A stretch of 64,000 nt of DNA. Source: Trichocoleus desertorum ATA4-8-CV12 (GTDB taxonomy: Bacteria > Cyanobacteriota > Cyanobacteriia > FACHB-46). The notes beneath the pieces were generated by a model that was given only the letters and a program-made list of their open reading frames with translations, searched no databases and was not told the DNA's origin. Shown one piece after another: positions 56,507-64,000 of this stretch. A program made the translations under genes and the position numbers. Each line of letters opens with the position of its first letter. Position 1 is the first letter of the stretch. Location of the stretch: contig JAHHIL010000003.1 of the NCBI GenBank assembly GCA_019358975.1, positions 1 through 64,000 of the forward strand, in the 5' to 3' direction.

Positions 56507-57418
56507 CTACGCAGCCTGCTTAGTTTTCCGACGAGATGTTGCTAAAGCTGCTGCCGCAAAGCCTAAGCCAGTCAGAGCCGCAGGTTCAGGAACACTAGCA
56601 GGGGGCTGTTCAACTGGGGGCCGACCTACATGATTAAACTGGCCATTGCCCTCTAAGCTAGCGGCTACTAGAGTGCCATTCATCTGACCGTTGTTAAATA
56701 CAGCCTTGGCTTTGGGAGCCAGGAAGCTACCTTCAATCCCTAACCCAGAAGCAGTCAGGTTAGTGGCTTCAAAGAAGTTGAATAGAATGTTTTGCTTTTC
56801 AACGCCGCCGAGGTTAAAGCCAAAATTCTTGATGTCGATGTTCTCGCCACTGACATTAACAATAAAGCTGCCTACCCCTTTAAAGTTCAAGCTACTAGCG
56901 TTGTTCAAAGCTGCGCCCGCTAGGTTGAAGACATTATTAGAGCCGTTGCCCTCTAAAGTAATCCCACCCTCTTTAATGTCTGCTTGACTAGCAGAGCCAG
57001 ACAGATAGGATGCTGACAAATTCAGCAAAGATTGCTTTGCTTTGCCGAAGTCAATCGGGTTACCCGACTTCAGTGCTCCACCTTGGAAGTCAACATTACT
57101 GACCGTAGAAGTACCACCTACAAAGGCATTACCGTAAACGGTACCGCCCTGGAAGTTGAGGTTTTTGCCAACGACCAAGGCATCGCCACCTTGATCTTTG
57201 AAGCCGACACTGTAGTTACGAAGGGTCGCATCGCCACCGATCGCCATTTTACCTTCAGTATCAGAATCAAGGTCTACATCGCCTAACACGAAAACGTTGT
57301 AGCCTGTTGCGGAACCGAGATTAACAGTAGCAGCACTGACCTGGGTAGAAAAACCGAAAACCGCAGTTGCTCCCGCAGCTACGACAGGCACCCATGAGAA
57401 AAAAGTTTTAGTATTCAT
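56507..57418 (-). CDS. Choice-of-anchor A family protein with PEP-CTERM anchor
   Basis: 303 residues. A signal peptide (residues 1-29, VVAAGATAVFGFSTQVSAAT) leads into the choice-of-anchor A domain: LGSATGYNVFVLGDVDLDSDTEGKMAIGGDATLRNYSVG, GGDALVVGKNLNFQGGTVYGNAFVG and EGSFLAPKAKAVFNNGQMNGTLVAASLEGNGQFNHV. The C-terminus is VPEPAALTGLGFAAAALATSRRKTK, a PEP-CTERM sorting signal: the VPEP motif, a hydrophobic helix and a basic tail. So it is probably exported, anchored and cut by an exosortase, and may be in the extracellular matrix. A 10-bp inverted repeat lies upstream at 57512. Confidence 0.88.
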   Translation of the reverse strand: MNTKTFFSWVPVVAAGATAVFGFSTQVSAATVNLGSATGYNVFVLGDVDLDSDTEGKMAIGGDATLRNYSVGFKDQGGDALVVGKNLNFQGGTVYGNAFVGGTSTVSNVDFQGGALKSGNPIDFGKAKQSLLNLSASYLSGSASQADIKEGGITLEGNGSNNVFNLAGAALNNASSLNFKGVGSFIVNVSGENIDIKNFGFNLGGVEKQNILFNFFEATNLTASGLGIEGSFLAPKAKAVFNNGQMNGTLVAASLEGNGQFNHVGRPPVEQPPASVPEPAALTGLGFAAAALATSRRKTKQAA

Positions 57419-58092
57419 CGCTGTGAACTACGAAAAGTTACGTAAGTTACAGACTCATCCTATGAAGCGAATCTACGGAAAACAATCAAGCAAAGAGATT
57501 TTCAATACAGTCTTTATAAAAAAATTGTGTTTTATAAAGTTGTCATAAAACCAGCAGGTTCTTGAGCTAATGGCATCACTGAATATGCGGATGTATAAAA
57601 AAACACGAGTGATTGATGTATGAAAAGTAGAGTTGTGGCTTGTTCCTATGCCTCTTTTTCTAAATGCTAAAAGCTACCTAAGAATTCAGAGATTTAGAGT
57701 TCGAAAACATCACCGTTTCTACTTCTTTGGTCGTACTCCCAAAGGAATAGAAACTGTAAAACGTAGTGGGATAAACGATCGCGAAGGTAAGAACGTTCCA
57801 GGCGGTGTCTTGTCAGGTCGTGTATCGAACGGCAAACTTCATTAGGTGAACAGGCGATCGCTCAGTCAAAATAGGAAACAGAACTTTTAGTAACCGCCCA
57901 CCCCTAATCCTGATTAAGATAAGTTGAGGTCAGTGGTTCGAGTGCTTTGTTGTCTGTTGACCCTTTGCCGCCAGCCTGATTGCTAGATTGCTGCCATATC
58001 TGTAGCTTGAGCTACAGCTTGGAAAATAGGCGCAGTCTACCTCAACCCCGCTCTAACGTGGATTGTGTCCCGACGGACTGATAAAAACCTGA
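57419..58092. other. Divergent intergenic region upstream of the DICT kinase
   Basis: About 670 bases between divergent genes. It is AT-rich to 57620 and contains the inverted repeat at 57512-57539. A 70-codon frame (57633-57845, TTG start) has no family I can name. It must hold both promoters. Confidence 0.55.
57512..57539. promoter_or_regulatory. 10-bp inverted repeat upstream of the choice-of-anchor A gene
   Basis: CTTTATAAAA at 57512-57521 is an exact inverted repeat with TTTTATAAAG at 57530-57539, spaced by 8 bases. It lies about 95 bases upstream of the start codon, where an operator would be placed. The binding protein is unknown. Confidence 0.45.
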
Positions 58093-60195
58093 ATGAGTAC
58101 CAACACTTCCCTGCTGGAAGCTCTGCTACAAGCTCTACCCCAATTAAGACCGCAACTGTACTTCAAGTCTTCCTTGACAGCGCTGTCTCACGCAATGGAA
58201 GACCAGGTTTTGGCAGGGACAGAGCGGCCCTTAGTCATTGCTAGCTTTCAGCGAGAGCGTTTCTATCGGCAGGAAGCGCATCGTTATCTACGAATCGCAG
58301 AGCGCACTGATCAGGTCTATGTCTTAGCAGCCCCAGAAACCGATTTTGCCAACCGCTCTGAAAGGTACGAAACAGTTGCCTTTGAACCTGCTGACGAATT
58401 AAGCCACGAGTGGCACCTAATTGTGATTGGGCAGCAGTACGCGAGTTGTTTAGTCTGCCGAGAGCGAGAAGAGGCGACCAGCGGAGTCAATATTCGGCGC
58501 GACGCAGTGCCACCACCAGAACAGCCTGCAATGGATCAGACTCGTCGGTTTGAGGGAGTCTGGACGTTCGATCGCCAAGCGACTTGCAGAGCTGCTGAGC
58601 TTTTGCTAGACCGAGTTTTGGTGTATCGACCAGAACTGGTAAAAAAAATAGCCCAAGCTAAAGCCGAATTTTTGGTGGAAAAGCCGTCTGGTTTCCAAGG
58701 CGTTGATCCCGATCCTTTTGTGGAGCGACTGCTTACTTATCTCCAAGCGGGCCAGTACAAGCTGCTGAAAACCTATCGCTCGATCGCGGCCCAAGAGCGC
58801 AAAGAGCGGTTAGTCAACTCCATCAGCTCTGCGATTCGGCGATCGCTCAACCCAGACGAAATCTTTAAGGTGGCAGTGCAGGAACTCGGACAAACCCTCC
58901 GAGTGTGTCGCTGCTTGATGTATCGTTGCCGTGCCACAGATGCGACAGCCACAATTCAGTATGAGTTTTTGAGCCACAATGCAATTTGTGCCGACTCTAT
59001 AGCCGACTCTATAAAAAATGGGACAACGGCTCCTGCACTCAGCACAGCACCGACAACGGCACCTTCTTTAAGTGGTCAAGCTTGGCCGCTTCAAAACAAT
59101 CCTTTATTTCAAGAAATCGCTCAAAAGCGCGAATTTATCCACATTGAGGATACGGCCAAAGATGTCCGCGTCCTTGCCACCCCAGACGTGCAGGCACTCA
59201 CCGATCGCTGGCAGATTCGCTCTTGGCTAATGGTGCCCTTACTTTATCAAGATCGCTTAATGGGAATGGTAGAACTGCATCACTGTGGTGCTTTCCCTCA
59301 CCGTTGGGCCGATGATGAGTTGTCTTTAGTAGAGGCGATCGCCACCCAAGTGGGAGTCGCCTTGATTCAAGCAGAAGCCTACGCCAACTTAGAAGATCTT
59401 AACCAGCAACTCGAAGCCTTCGATCGCACCCGCAGTAACTTGATCGCCATTACCGGGCACGAGCTGCGTACTCCCCTCTCCACCATTCAGGTATGCCTAG
59501 AAAGCCTTGCCAGCGAGCCAGATATGCCTTTGGAACTGCGGCAAGTCATGCTCAACACAGCCTTAACCGATGCTGAGCGGATGCGTAAACTGGTGCAAGA
59601 CTTCTTGACCCTATCGCGCCTGGAGAGCGGGCGGGTAGAGTGGAACTTGGAGCCATTACCTTTGCAGGAATGCGTAGATCTCGCTCTAAGCAGTATTCAC
59701 TCGCGGCAAACTCAAGATCAGTTACCCCGGATTGCGGCCCAAGTGCCTCCAGAATTGCCACTAGTGCGAGCGGATGGCGAATGGTTGGTGGAAGTCCTCT
59801 CGAAACTGCTGGAAAACGCTTGCAAATTTACTGAACCAGAGGGCCAAGTCACCATTGAGGCGCGTCGGAACGGGGGCCAAATGCTAGAGGTGACGATCAC
59901 AGACACGGGCCGAGGCATTGAACCCAACCGTCTTGAAGCCGTTTTCGATCGCTTCTATCAAGAAGAAGGGGCATTGCGTCGAACCACAGGCGGTACTGGT
60001 CTGGGCTTAGCCATCTGTCGTCAAATTATTACCGGGTTAGGCGGGCAAATTTGGGCCGAGTCGGCAGGTCGAGATTGCGGGAGCCGCTTCCATTTCACGA
60101 TTCCAATTAGTCAAGAGGGACGAGAGACGCGATCGCCTAGCCCTCAAAAAGGAAACGCCAAGCTCCGAAACAAGCGGGTATCCACTCGTCCTTAA
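58093..60195 (+). CDS. DICT-GAF histidine kinase
   Basis: 700 residues. The N-terminal DICT domain (residues 1-150: LYFKSSLTALSHAMEDQVLAG, LVIASFQRERFYRQEAHRYLRIAERTDQVYVLAAPE) is a cyanobacterial sensory module often tied to light or redox sensing. A GAF domain follows (RRSLNPDEIFKVAVQELGQTLRVCRCLMYRC to VGVALIQAE). The kinase core has HisKA with ITGHELRTPLSTIQ (the His is the phosphosite) and HATPase with LLENACKF, TDTGRGIEPNRLEAVFDRFYQ and GGTGLGLAICRQI. No receiver is nearby, so the response regulator partner is elsewhere. Soluble: no TM segment. Confidence 0.9.
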   Translation: MSTNTSLLEALLQALPQLRPQLYFKSSLTALSHAMEDQVLAGTERPLVIASFQRERFYRQEAHRYLRIAERTDQVYVLAAPETDFANRSERYETVAFEPADELSHEWHLIVIGQQYASCLVCREREEATSGVNIRRDAVPPPEQPAMDQTRRFEGVWTFDRQATCRAAELLLDRVLVYRPELVKKIAQAKAEFLVEKPSGFQGVDPDPFVERLLTYLQAGQYKLLKTYRSIAAQERKERLVNSISSAIRRSLNPDEIFKVAVQELGQTLRVCRCLMYRCRATDATATIQYEFLSHNAICADSIADSIKNGTTAPALSTAPTTAPSLSGQAWPLQNNPLFQEIAQKREFIHIEDTAKDVRVLATPDVQALTDRWQIRSWLMVPLLYQDRLMGMVELHHCGAFPHRWADDELSLVEAIATQVGVALIQAEAYANLEDLNQQLEAFDRTRSNLIAITGHELRTPLSTIQVCLESLASEPDMPLELRQVMLNTALTDAERMRKLVQDFLTLSRLESGRVEWNLEPLPLQECVDLALSSIHSRQTQDQLPRIAAQVPPELPLVRADGEWLVEVLSKLLENACKFTEPEGQVTIEARRNGGQMLEVTITDTGRGIEPNRLEAVFDRFYQEEGALRRTTGGTGLGLAICRQIITGLGGQIWAESAGRDCGSRFHFTIPISQEGRETRSPSPQKGNAKLRNKRVSTRP

Positions 60196-60241
60196 CAATC
60201 TAAAGAAATAATCTAAAGAATTATCAAGCCGCAATACTGAA

Positions 60242-60256
60242 GAACTGTAACAGTTC
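60242..60256. promoter_or_regulatory. Palindromic element upstream of psaD
   Basis: GAACTGT-A-ACAGTTC is a perfect 7-bp inverted repeat with one central base, about 76 bases before the psaD start. The minus-strand reading contains GTTACAG, resembling one half of an RpaB HLR1 site. A second TTACA half is not seen. Confidence 0.45.
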
Positions 60257-60305
60257 CTGACAAAGTAGATAGACGTGTCTCGTCTCAGTGATAGGATGCC
60301 GTAAA

Positions 60306-60321
60306 ACGTTCAGACGTTCAG
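60306..60321 (+). repeat. Tandem 8-bp repeat in the psaD leader
   Basis: ACGTTCAG occurs twice in direct succession at 60306-60313 and 60314-60321, just before the purine-rich ribosome binding region (AGAGAG) of psaD. It could be translational control or a chance duplication. Confidence 0.5.
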
Positions 60322-60331
60322 AGAGAAATTC

Positions 60332-60757
60332 ATGGCAGAAACCCTTACTGGACAAACTCCTTTATTTGGCGGCAGTACAGGTGGCCTACTAACCAAAGCT
60401 CAAGTCGAAGAGAAGTACGCCATCACTTGGACTAGCCCCAAAGAACAAGTGTTTGAAATGCCAACGGGTGGAGCGGCAGTTATGCGGCAAGGTGACAACC
60501 TGCTGTACCTAGCTCGTAAAGAGCACTGCATCGCCCTCGGAGGCCAGCAACTGCGGGCAAAATTCAAAATCACTAACTATAAGATCTATCGGATTTTTCC
60601 GAACGGCGAAATGGAGTATCTGCATCCTAAGGATGGCGTATTCCCTGAGAAGGTGAATGCAGGTCGTCCTTATGTAGGTAAGAAAGAACGCCGCATTGGT
60701 CAAAACACTGACCCTGCTAAAGTGAAATTTAGTGGTGAGTCAACTTATAGCATCTAG
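60332..60757 (+). CDS. psaD: Photosystem I reaction centre subunit II
   Basis: A 141-residue stromal/cytoplasmic PSI subunit that forms the ferredoxin-docking site. It has the conserved [42 protein letters not shown] start, [33 protein letters not shown] and the terminal basic stretch [17 protein letters not shown]. Length is as usual. It stands alone with its own terminator at 60881. Confidence 0.98.
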   Translation: MAETLTGQTPLFGGSTGGLLTKAQVEEKYAITWTSPKEQVFEMPTGGAAVMRQGDNLLYLARKEHCIALGGQQLRAKFKITNYKIYRIFPNGEMEYLHPKDGVFPEKVNAGRPYVGKKERRIGQNTDPAKVKFSGESTYSI

Positions 60758-60880
60758 GACGGGCTTGCTTGAGTTCCCATCTCAAAACTTGATGGCGTTT
60801 TTGAAAATTCAAAAATTCTTTCAGGGTGTTTGGATGGCTACTTAGTGCAGTTTAATTGATTGACAGGACAAAGACAGTTG

Positions 60881-60920
60881 AGTCTCGGATGGCTTGCTCC
60901 CTCCGAGACTTTACTTTTTA
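60881..60920 (+). terminator. Intrinsic terminator of psaD
   Basis: AGTCTCGGA at 60881-60889 pairs exactly with TCCGAGACT at 60902-60910, followed by TTACTTTTTA. It lies about 125 bases after the psaD stop. Confidence 0.85.
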
Positions 60921-60972
60921 AATAAGGAAGTGTCTTAATTCGTTTCTCCACCCTCAACAAGGCATGACTTAA

Positions 60973-61110
60973 TTGACACTCCACCGTCCTAAAGGGCGGG
61001 GATTCTTGGTTCACCGAGCCAACTTGTCTAAGCCAGTTGCCTGACTCAGATAGAGGTCGTTCTCTCCCCAAGCTTGAATTTCCGTGTGCCCCACGGTATT
61101 TAGACCCTTC
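60973..61110 (-). ncRNA. Putative TnpB omega RNA (3' end of the element)
   Basis: TnpB proteins use an RNA made from the 3' part of their gene and the right end. Here that would span the last codons, CGGTGAACCAAGAATCCCCG and the right-end hairpin, and read into the flank as its guide. The position is inferred from the family. The 5' end is not known. Confidence 0.45.
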
Positions 61111-62198
61111 TTCAGAATGTTGATCGCAGCGTTATGATCTCTGTCTTGAACGTGCCCACAAGGTCCACAAACATGAGTTCTGGCCGAGAGAGTCTTCTTA
61201 ACCGTCTCACCACAGTTCGAGCAGATCTGGCTGGTGTATTGGGGTGCAACAGCAACCGTAGCCACGCCAAACACTTTGCCGAAATACTCAACCCATCTCC
61301 TGAACTCACCCCATGCGGCATCGCTAATGGATTTAGCCAGATGGCGGTTTTTCACCAGGTTGCGGATCTGCAAGTCTTCAAACGCCACAAAGTCGTTAGA
61401 CTTCACTACGCACCTTGCTGTCTTTGCAGCAAAGTCTCTACGCTGGCGTTGAACTTTCAGATGTGCCTTACCCAAACGCTTGACCGCTTTGCGGCGGTTG
61501 CTCGATCCCTTCTGCTTCTGAGATGCTTGGCGCTGCAACCGCTTCAGCCGTTTCTCAGCCTTTCGCAGATGTCGCGGGTTTTCCACCGTATTTCCATCGG
61601 AGTCGGTATAGAAGTGGTTCAGCCCCACATCCAGCCCAATCGTTTTTCGGGTAGGCTCTCGATCTGCTGTTCGCTCTACGTCCAGAACAAACTGAACGTA
61701 GTAGCCATCAGAACGGCGAACGACCCTCACTCGATTGATCTGGTCGCTCTGGTAGAAGCTCAGATCGCGAGTCCCCTTCAGCTGGAAACGACCTGCCCCA
61801 ACTTTGTCTTTGAAGGTGATGGACTTCCGGTCGTTCGACAGTTTCCATCCCGTTACCTTGTATTCCACAGATGCACGGGTGGAGTGCTTTTTGAACTTGG
61901 GAAAACCCTTCTTACCGGGCTTATTGATCTTGCAGTTGTCGTAGAACCGAGCGATCGCCGACCAAGCCCGTTCAGCCGCAGCCTGTCTTGCTTGAGAGTT
62001 AACCTTGCTTGCCCAGGGAAACTCCGTATTGTCTGCCAACACCTTGCAGTGTTTGTACAGATCGTTGCGGCTGACTTTGGCGTTATCCATCCAGTAGCGC
62101 AAGCAAGAATTCTGGATAAAGCGAAAGGTCCGAATGGCTTCATCCAAAGCCTCGAACTGTTGCACTTTACCTTTTATCTTTGCTTCAAGTACCAGCAT
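61011..62198 (-). CDS. tnpB: TnpB RNA-guided nuclease (IS605 OrfB family)
   Basis: The product is 395 residues from the ATG at 62198 (MLVLEAKIKGK); the frame begins 8 codons upstream. An N-terminal helical region (ALDEAIRTFRFIQNSCLRYWMD) and the OrfB central part are present. The RuvC-like residues are intact: Asp in TIGLDVGLNH (198 in the longer numbering), Glu in AFEDLQIRNL (282) and Asp in DRDHNAAINIL (362). The zinc-ribbon Cys are CSNCG and CGPCG. So the nuclease should be catalytically competent. TnpB cuts donor sites left by transposition and helps keep the element. It is inserted between psaD and trpE. Confidence 0.95.
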   Translation of the reverse strand: MLVLEAKIKGKVQQFEALDEAIRTFRFIQNSCLRYWMDNAKVSRNDLYKHCKVLADNTEFPWASKVNSQARQAAAERAWSAIARFYDNCKINKPGKKGFPKFKKHSTRASVEYKVTGWKLSNDRKSITFKDKVGAGRFQLKGTRDLSFYQSDQINRVRVVRRSDGYYVQFVLDVERTADREPTRKTIGLDVGLNHFYTDSDGNTVENPRHLRKAEKRLKRLQRQASQKQKGSSNRRKAVKRLGKAHLKVQRQRRDFAAKTARCVVKSNDFVAFEDLQIRNLVKNRHLAKSISDAAWGEFRRWVEYFGKVFGVATVAVAPQYTSQICSNCGETVKKTLSARTHVCGPCGHVQDRDHNAAINILKKGLNTVGHTEIQAWGENDLYLSQATGLDKLAR

Positions 62199-62339
62199 GA
62201 CCCGCCAGTAAGTTGACTCCAACTGTTATAGCGTAAAAAGCCGTCCTAGAAGGACGGGGCTTTAGACCCAGATTTTCGGTAAGTTCATTTCGCCAGTAAA
62301 GTGTTTACTTGAGGCCCACCCAGACTGAACCATACAGCC

Positions 62340-63890
62340 ATGATTTTCCCGGATTTTTCGCAATTTTCAGCCCTCGCTCAGCAAGGTAATTTCATTCCGG
62401 TTTACCAGGAATGGGTGGCAGATTTGGAAACGCCTGTTTCAGCTTGGTATAAAGTTTGTGCGGGACAACCCTACAGTTTTTTGCTGGAATCTGTAGAAGG
62501 GGGTGAGCAACTGGCTCGCTATAGCTTGTTGGGTTGCGATCCGCTGTGGATTTTGGAATCAAGGGGCGATCGCACTACCCAAACTCATCGCGATGGTTCC
62601 GTTCAGGAATTTTCCGGTAATCCGTTAGATATTTTGGCGAGTTGCTTGCAACCTTACCAACCTGTCAAACTGCCAGAGCTACCGCCTGGTATTGGGGGAC
62701 TATTTGGGTTCTGGGGCTATGAATTAATTCGCTGGATGGAACCCCGCGTGCCTGTTTACCCCGCTACAGAGACAGACCTTCCCGATGGTCTGTGGATGCA
62801 GGTAGACAACTTGTTGATTTTTGACCAAGTGAAGCGCAAAATTTGGGCGATCGCTTATGCCGATGTGCAAGCGCCCAATGTAGATCTGGCTCAGGCTTAC
62901 CAGCAAGCTTGCGATCGCGTCCAACAGTTAGTTAACAAATTACAGTTACCGCTCTCTGGCACCGATACCGTTCTGGCTTGGACACCACCTAGCAGTAATA
63001 GTGGACAAGCGCCTCCCCTGGACTACACCAGCAACACTTCACAAGCTGAGTTCTGCGCCAATGTGGAGAGAGCGAAAGAGCACATCAAAGCGGGTGACAT
63101 TTTCCAAGTAGTGATTTCGCAGCAATTGAGTACAGAATACAGTGGTGACCCGTTTGCGCTCTACCGTTCCCTACGCCTCATCAATCCCTCGCCCTACATG
63201 GCTTATTTCCACTTCCAAGACTGGCAAATTATTGGCTCTAGTCCAGAAGTCATGGTTAAAGCCGAACGGACTACTGACCCGCAAAGCCCTCTAACTGCAA
63301 CTTTACGCCCGATCGCGGGTACTCGTCCCCGTGGCAAGACTCCTACAGAGGATGAGGCTTTGGCCAAAGATTTGCTCCAAGACCCAAAAGAGATTGCAGA
63401 ACATGTGATGCTGGTCGATTTGGGTCGTAACGACTTGGGGCGTGTCTGTCGGAGTGGCACAGTCAAAGTTGATCAGGTGATGGTGATTGAGCGCTACTCT
63501 CACGTCATGCACATCGTCAGTAATGTCATCGGCGAATTGGCTGCTGACAAAACAGCCTGGGATTTGTTGAAAGCTTGCTTCCCGGCGGGCACCGTCAGTG
63601 GTGCTCCTAAAATTCGAGCAATGGAAATTATCCATGACTTAGAGCCTTGTCGGCGAGGGCCTTATTCTGGGGCTTATGGCTACTACGATTTTGAGGGGCA
63701 GCTCAATACCGCGATCGCCATTCGTACAATGGTGGTACGCAGCCAAGGCAATGGCAAGTATCGGGTGAGTGTGCAAGCGGGAGCAGGCTTAGTAGCAGAT
63801 TCAGAGCCAGAACGCGAGTATCAAGAAACCCTCAATAAAGCCAGAGGTTTGCTAGAAGCTATTCGCTGCCTTCATTCTGGCTCCGCTTAA
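62340..63890 (+). CDS. trpE: Anthranilate synthase component I
   Basis: 516 residues. The TrpE N-terminal half includes LLESVEGGEQLARYSLLG. The chorismate-binding half includes FQVVISQQLS, NPSPYMAYFHF, GSSPEVMVKAE, RPIAGTRPRGKTPTEDEALAKDLLQDPKE, EHVMLVDLGRNDLGRV, HIVSNVIGELA and CFPAGTVSGAPKIRAMEII. It converts chorismate and glutamine to anthranilate with TrpG. The LLES motif of tryptophan feedback sites is present. Length is typical. It follows the tnpB element. Confidence 0.96.
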   Translation: MIFPDFSQFSALAQQGNFIPVYQEWVADLETPVSAWYKVCAGQPYSFLLESVEGGEQLARYSLLGCDPLWILESRGDRTTQTHRDGSVQEFSGNPLDILASCLQPYQPVKLPELPPGIGGLFGFWGYELIRWMEPRVPVYPATETDLPDGLWMQVDNLLIFDQVKRKIWAIAYADVQAPNVDLAQAYQQACDRVQQLVNKLQLPLSGTDTVLAWTPPSSNSGQAPPLDYTSNTSQAEFCANVERAKEHIKAGDIFQVVISQQLSTEYSGDPFALYRSLRLINPSPYMAYFHFQDWQIIGSSPEVMVKAERTTDPQSPLTATLRPIAGTRPRGKTPTEDEALAKDLLQDPKEIAEHVMLVDLGRNDLGRVCRSGTVKVDQVMVIERYSHVMHIVSNVIGELAADKTAWDLLKACFPAGTVSGAPKIRAMEIIHDLEPCRRGPYSGAYGYYDFEGQLNTAIAIRTMVVRSQGNGKYRVSVQAGAGLVADSEPEREYQETLNKARGLLEAIRCLHSGSA

Positions 63891-64000
63891 GCAAGTGTAA
63901 GCCAGCATACTTGACCTTGCCCTAAGCAGCAGTTACCCTAGTTGAGCCATACTGCTACTTTGTCAGCGGACTTTGTGAGCAAAATCACAGGTAGCATAAC

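Larger units (their letters stand above)
60973..62278 (-). mobile_element. IS200/IS605-type element carrying only tnpB
   Basis: A TnpB gene flanked by subterminal hairpins on the minus strand. The right-end hairpin has CCGCCC-TTTA-GGACGG (+ strand 60983-61000) and the left-end hairpin has CCGTCC-TTCT-AGGACGG (near 62241-62257). Proposed ends are after TGTCAA on the right and after TTAC on the left. No TnpA is present, so it depends on a transposase supplied elsewhere. Ends are estimated within a few bases. Confidence 0.75.

Noticed and set aside
57633-57845. 70-codon basic frame before the DICT kinase
   Set aside because: TTG or ATG start without a ribosome binding site, and no family recognised. 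It may be random.
61134-62216. 360-codon open frame on the plus strand across tnpB
   Set aside because: It is antisense to an intact TnpB with full catalytic motifs. Its composition has no recognisable domain and it exists because of the codon bias of the real gene.

Overview
The window is chromosomal DNA from a filamentous cyanobacterium. The evidence is the very frequent HIP1 octamer GCGATCGC, psaD of photosystem I, a thylakoid-type ftsH, Ycf46-like and DICT-domain proteins, and above all hetR with a patX-type gene beside it. HetR and PatX occur in filamentous lineages whether or not they make heterocysts, so the sequence does not show that this strain forms them.

Layout. 1-2.4 kb: the 3' end of an IS200/IS605-type tnpB, then a membrane histidine kinase with its receiver protein. 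2.5-13.9 kb: housekeeping and envelope genes (folP, SPFH and NfeD proteins, DUF1400 hydrolase, CAP protein, YjbQ, a MurG-like transferase beside a class V aminotransferase, a low-complexity secreted protein, a Cas4-like/RNase H-like nuclease, a GNAT enzyme). 13.9-16.4 kb: tRNA-Asp, gltX and a small secreted protein. 16.5-18.5 kb: a two-gene cassette of an actin-like ATPase and a ribbon-helix-helix/coiled-coil partner, arranged like plasmid parMR. A match to the cyanobacterial LexA consensus lies between it and ftsH (19-20.9 kb). 20.9-24 kb: a DUF6464-like protein, two methyltransferase-fold proteins and mug. 24.3-26 kb: an AT-rich, HIP1-free HEPN-motif protein and an orphan HicB. 26-31.2 kb: a Ser/Thr kinase, an Omp85 protein and a DUF2062 protein. 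31.4-35.2 kb: tRNA-Leu, a rearranged ParD/ParE locus and a very large CPBP-type membrane protease. 35.6-40 kb: a GH100 invertase and the pntA1-pntA2-pntB transhydrogenase operon. 41-46.6 kb: a DUF2808 protein and the rpmH-rnpA-PH-yidC-jag-yceD-Ycf46 cluster. 46.7-52.8 kb: SH3 and peptidoglycan-binding proteins, fur, a group 2 sigma factor, gpsA and lipA. 52.9-54.6 kb: tRNA-Pro, hetR and patX. 54.9-64 kb: mgtE, a choice-of-anchor A PEP-CTERM protein, a DICT histidine kinase, psaD, an intact tnpB element and trpE.

Gene logic. HetR is the patterning and differentiation regulator, and PatX carries the RGSGR pentapeptide that antagonises it, so the two form a local activator/inhibitor unit. The pnt operon couples NADH and NADPH pools to the proton gradient. 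The rpmH-to-yceD block couples ribosome and RNase P biogenesis with membrane protein insertion.

The points most worth following are the chromosomal parMR-like cassette with its nearby LexA-type box, the isolated HEPN protein, the ParD/ParE rearrangement, the 880-residue protease and the patX-hetR leader. All functions rest on reading motifs by eye; no database search was run.
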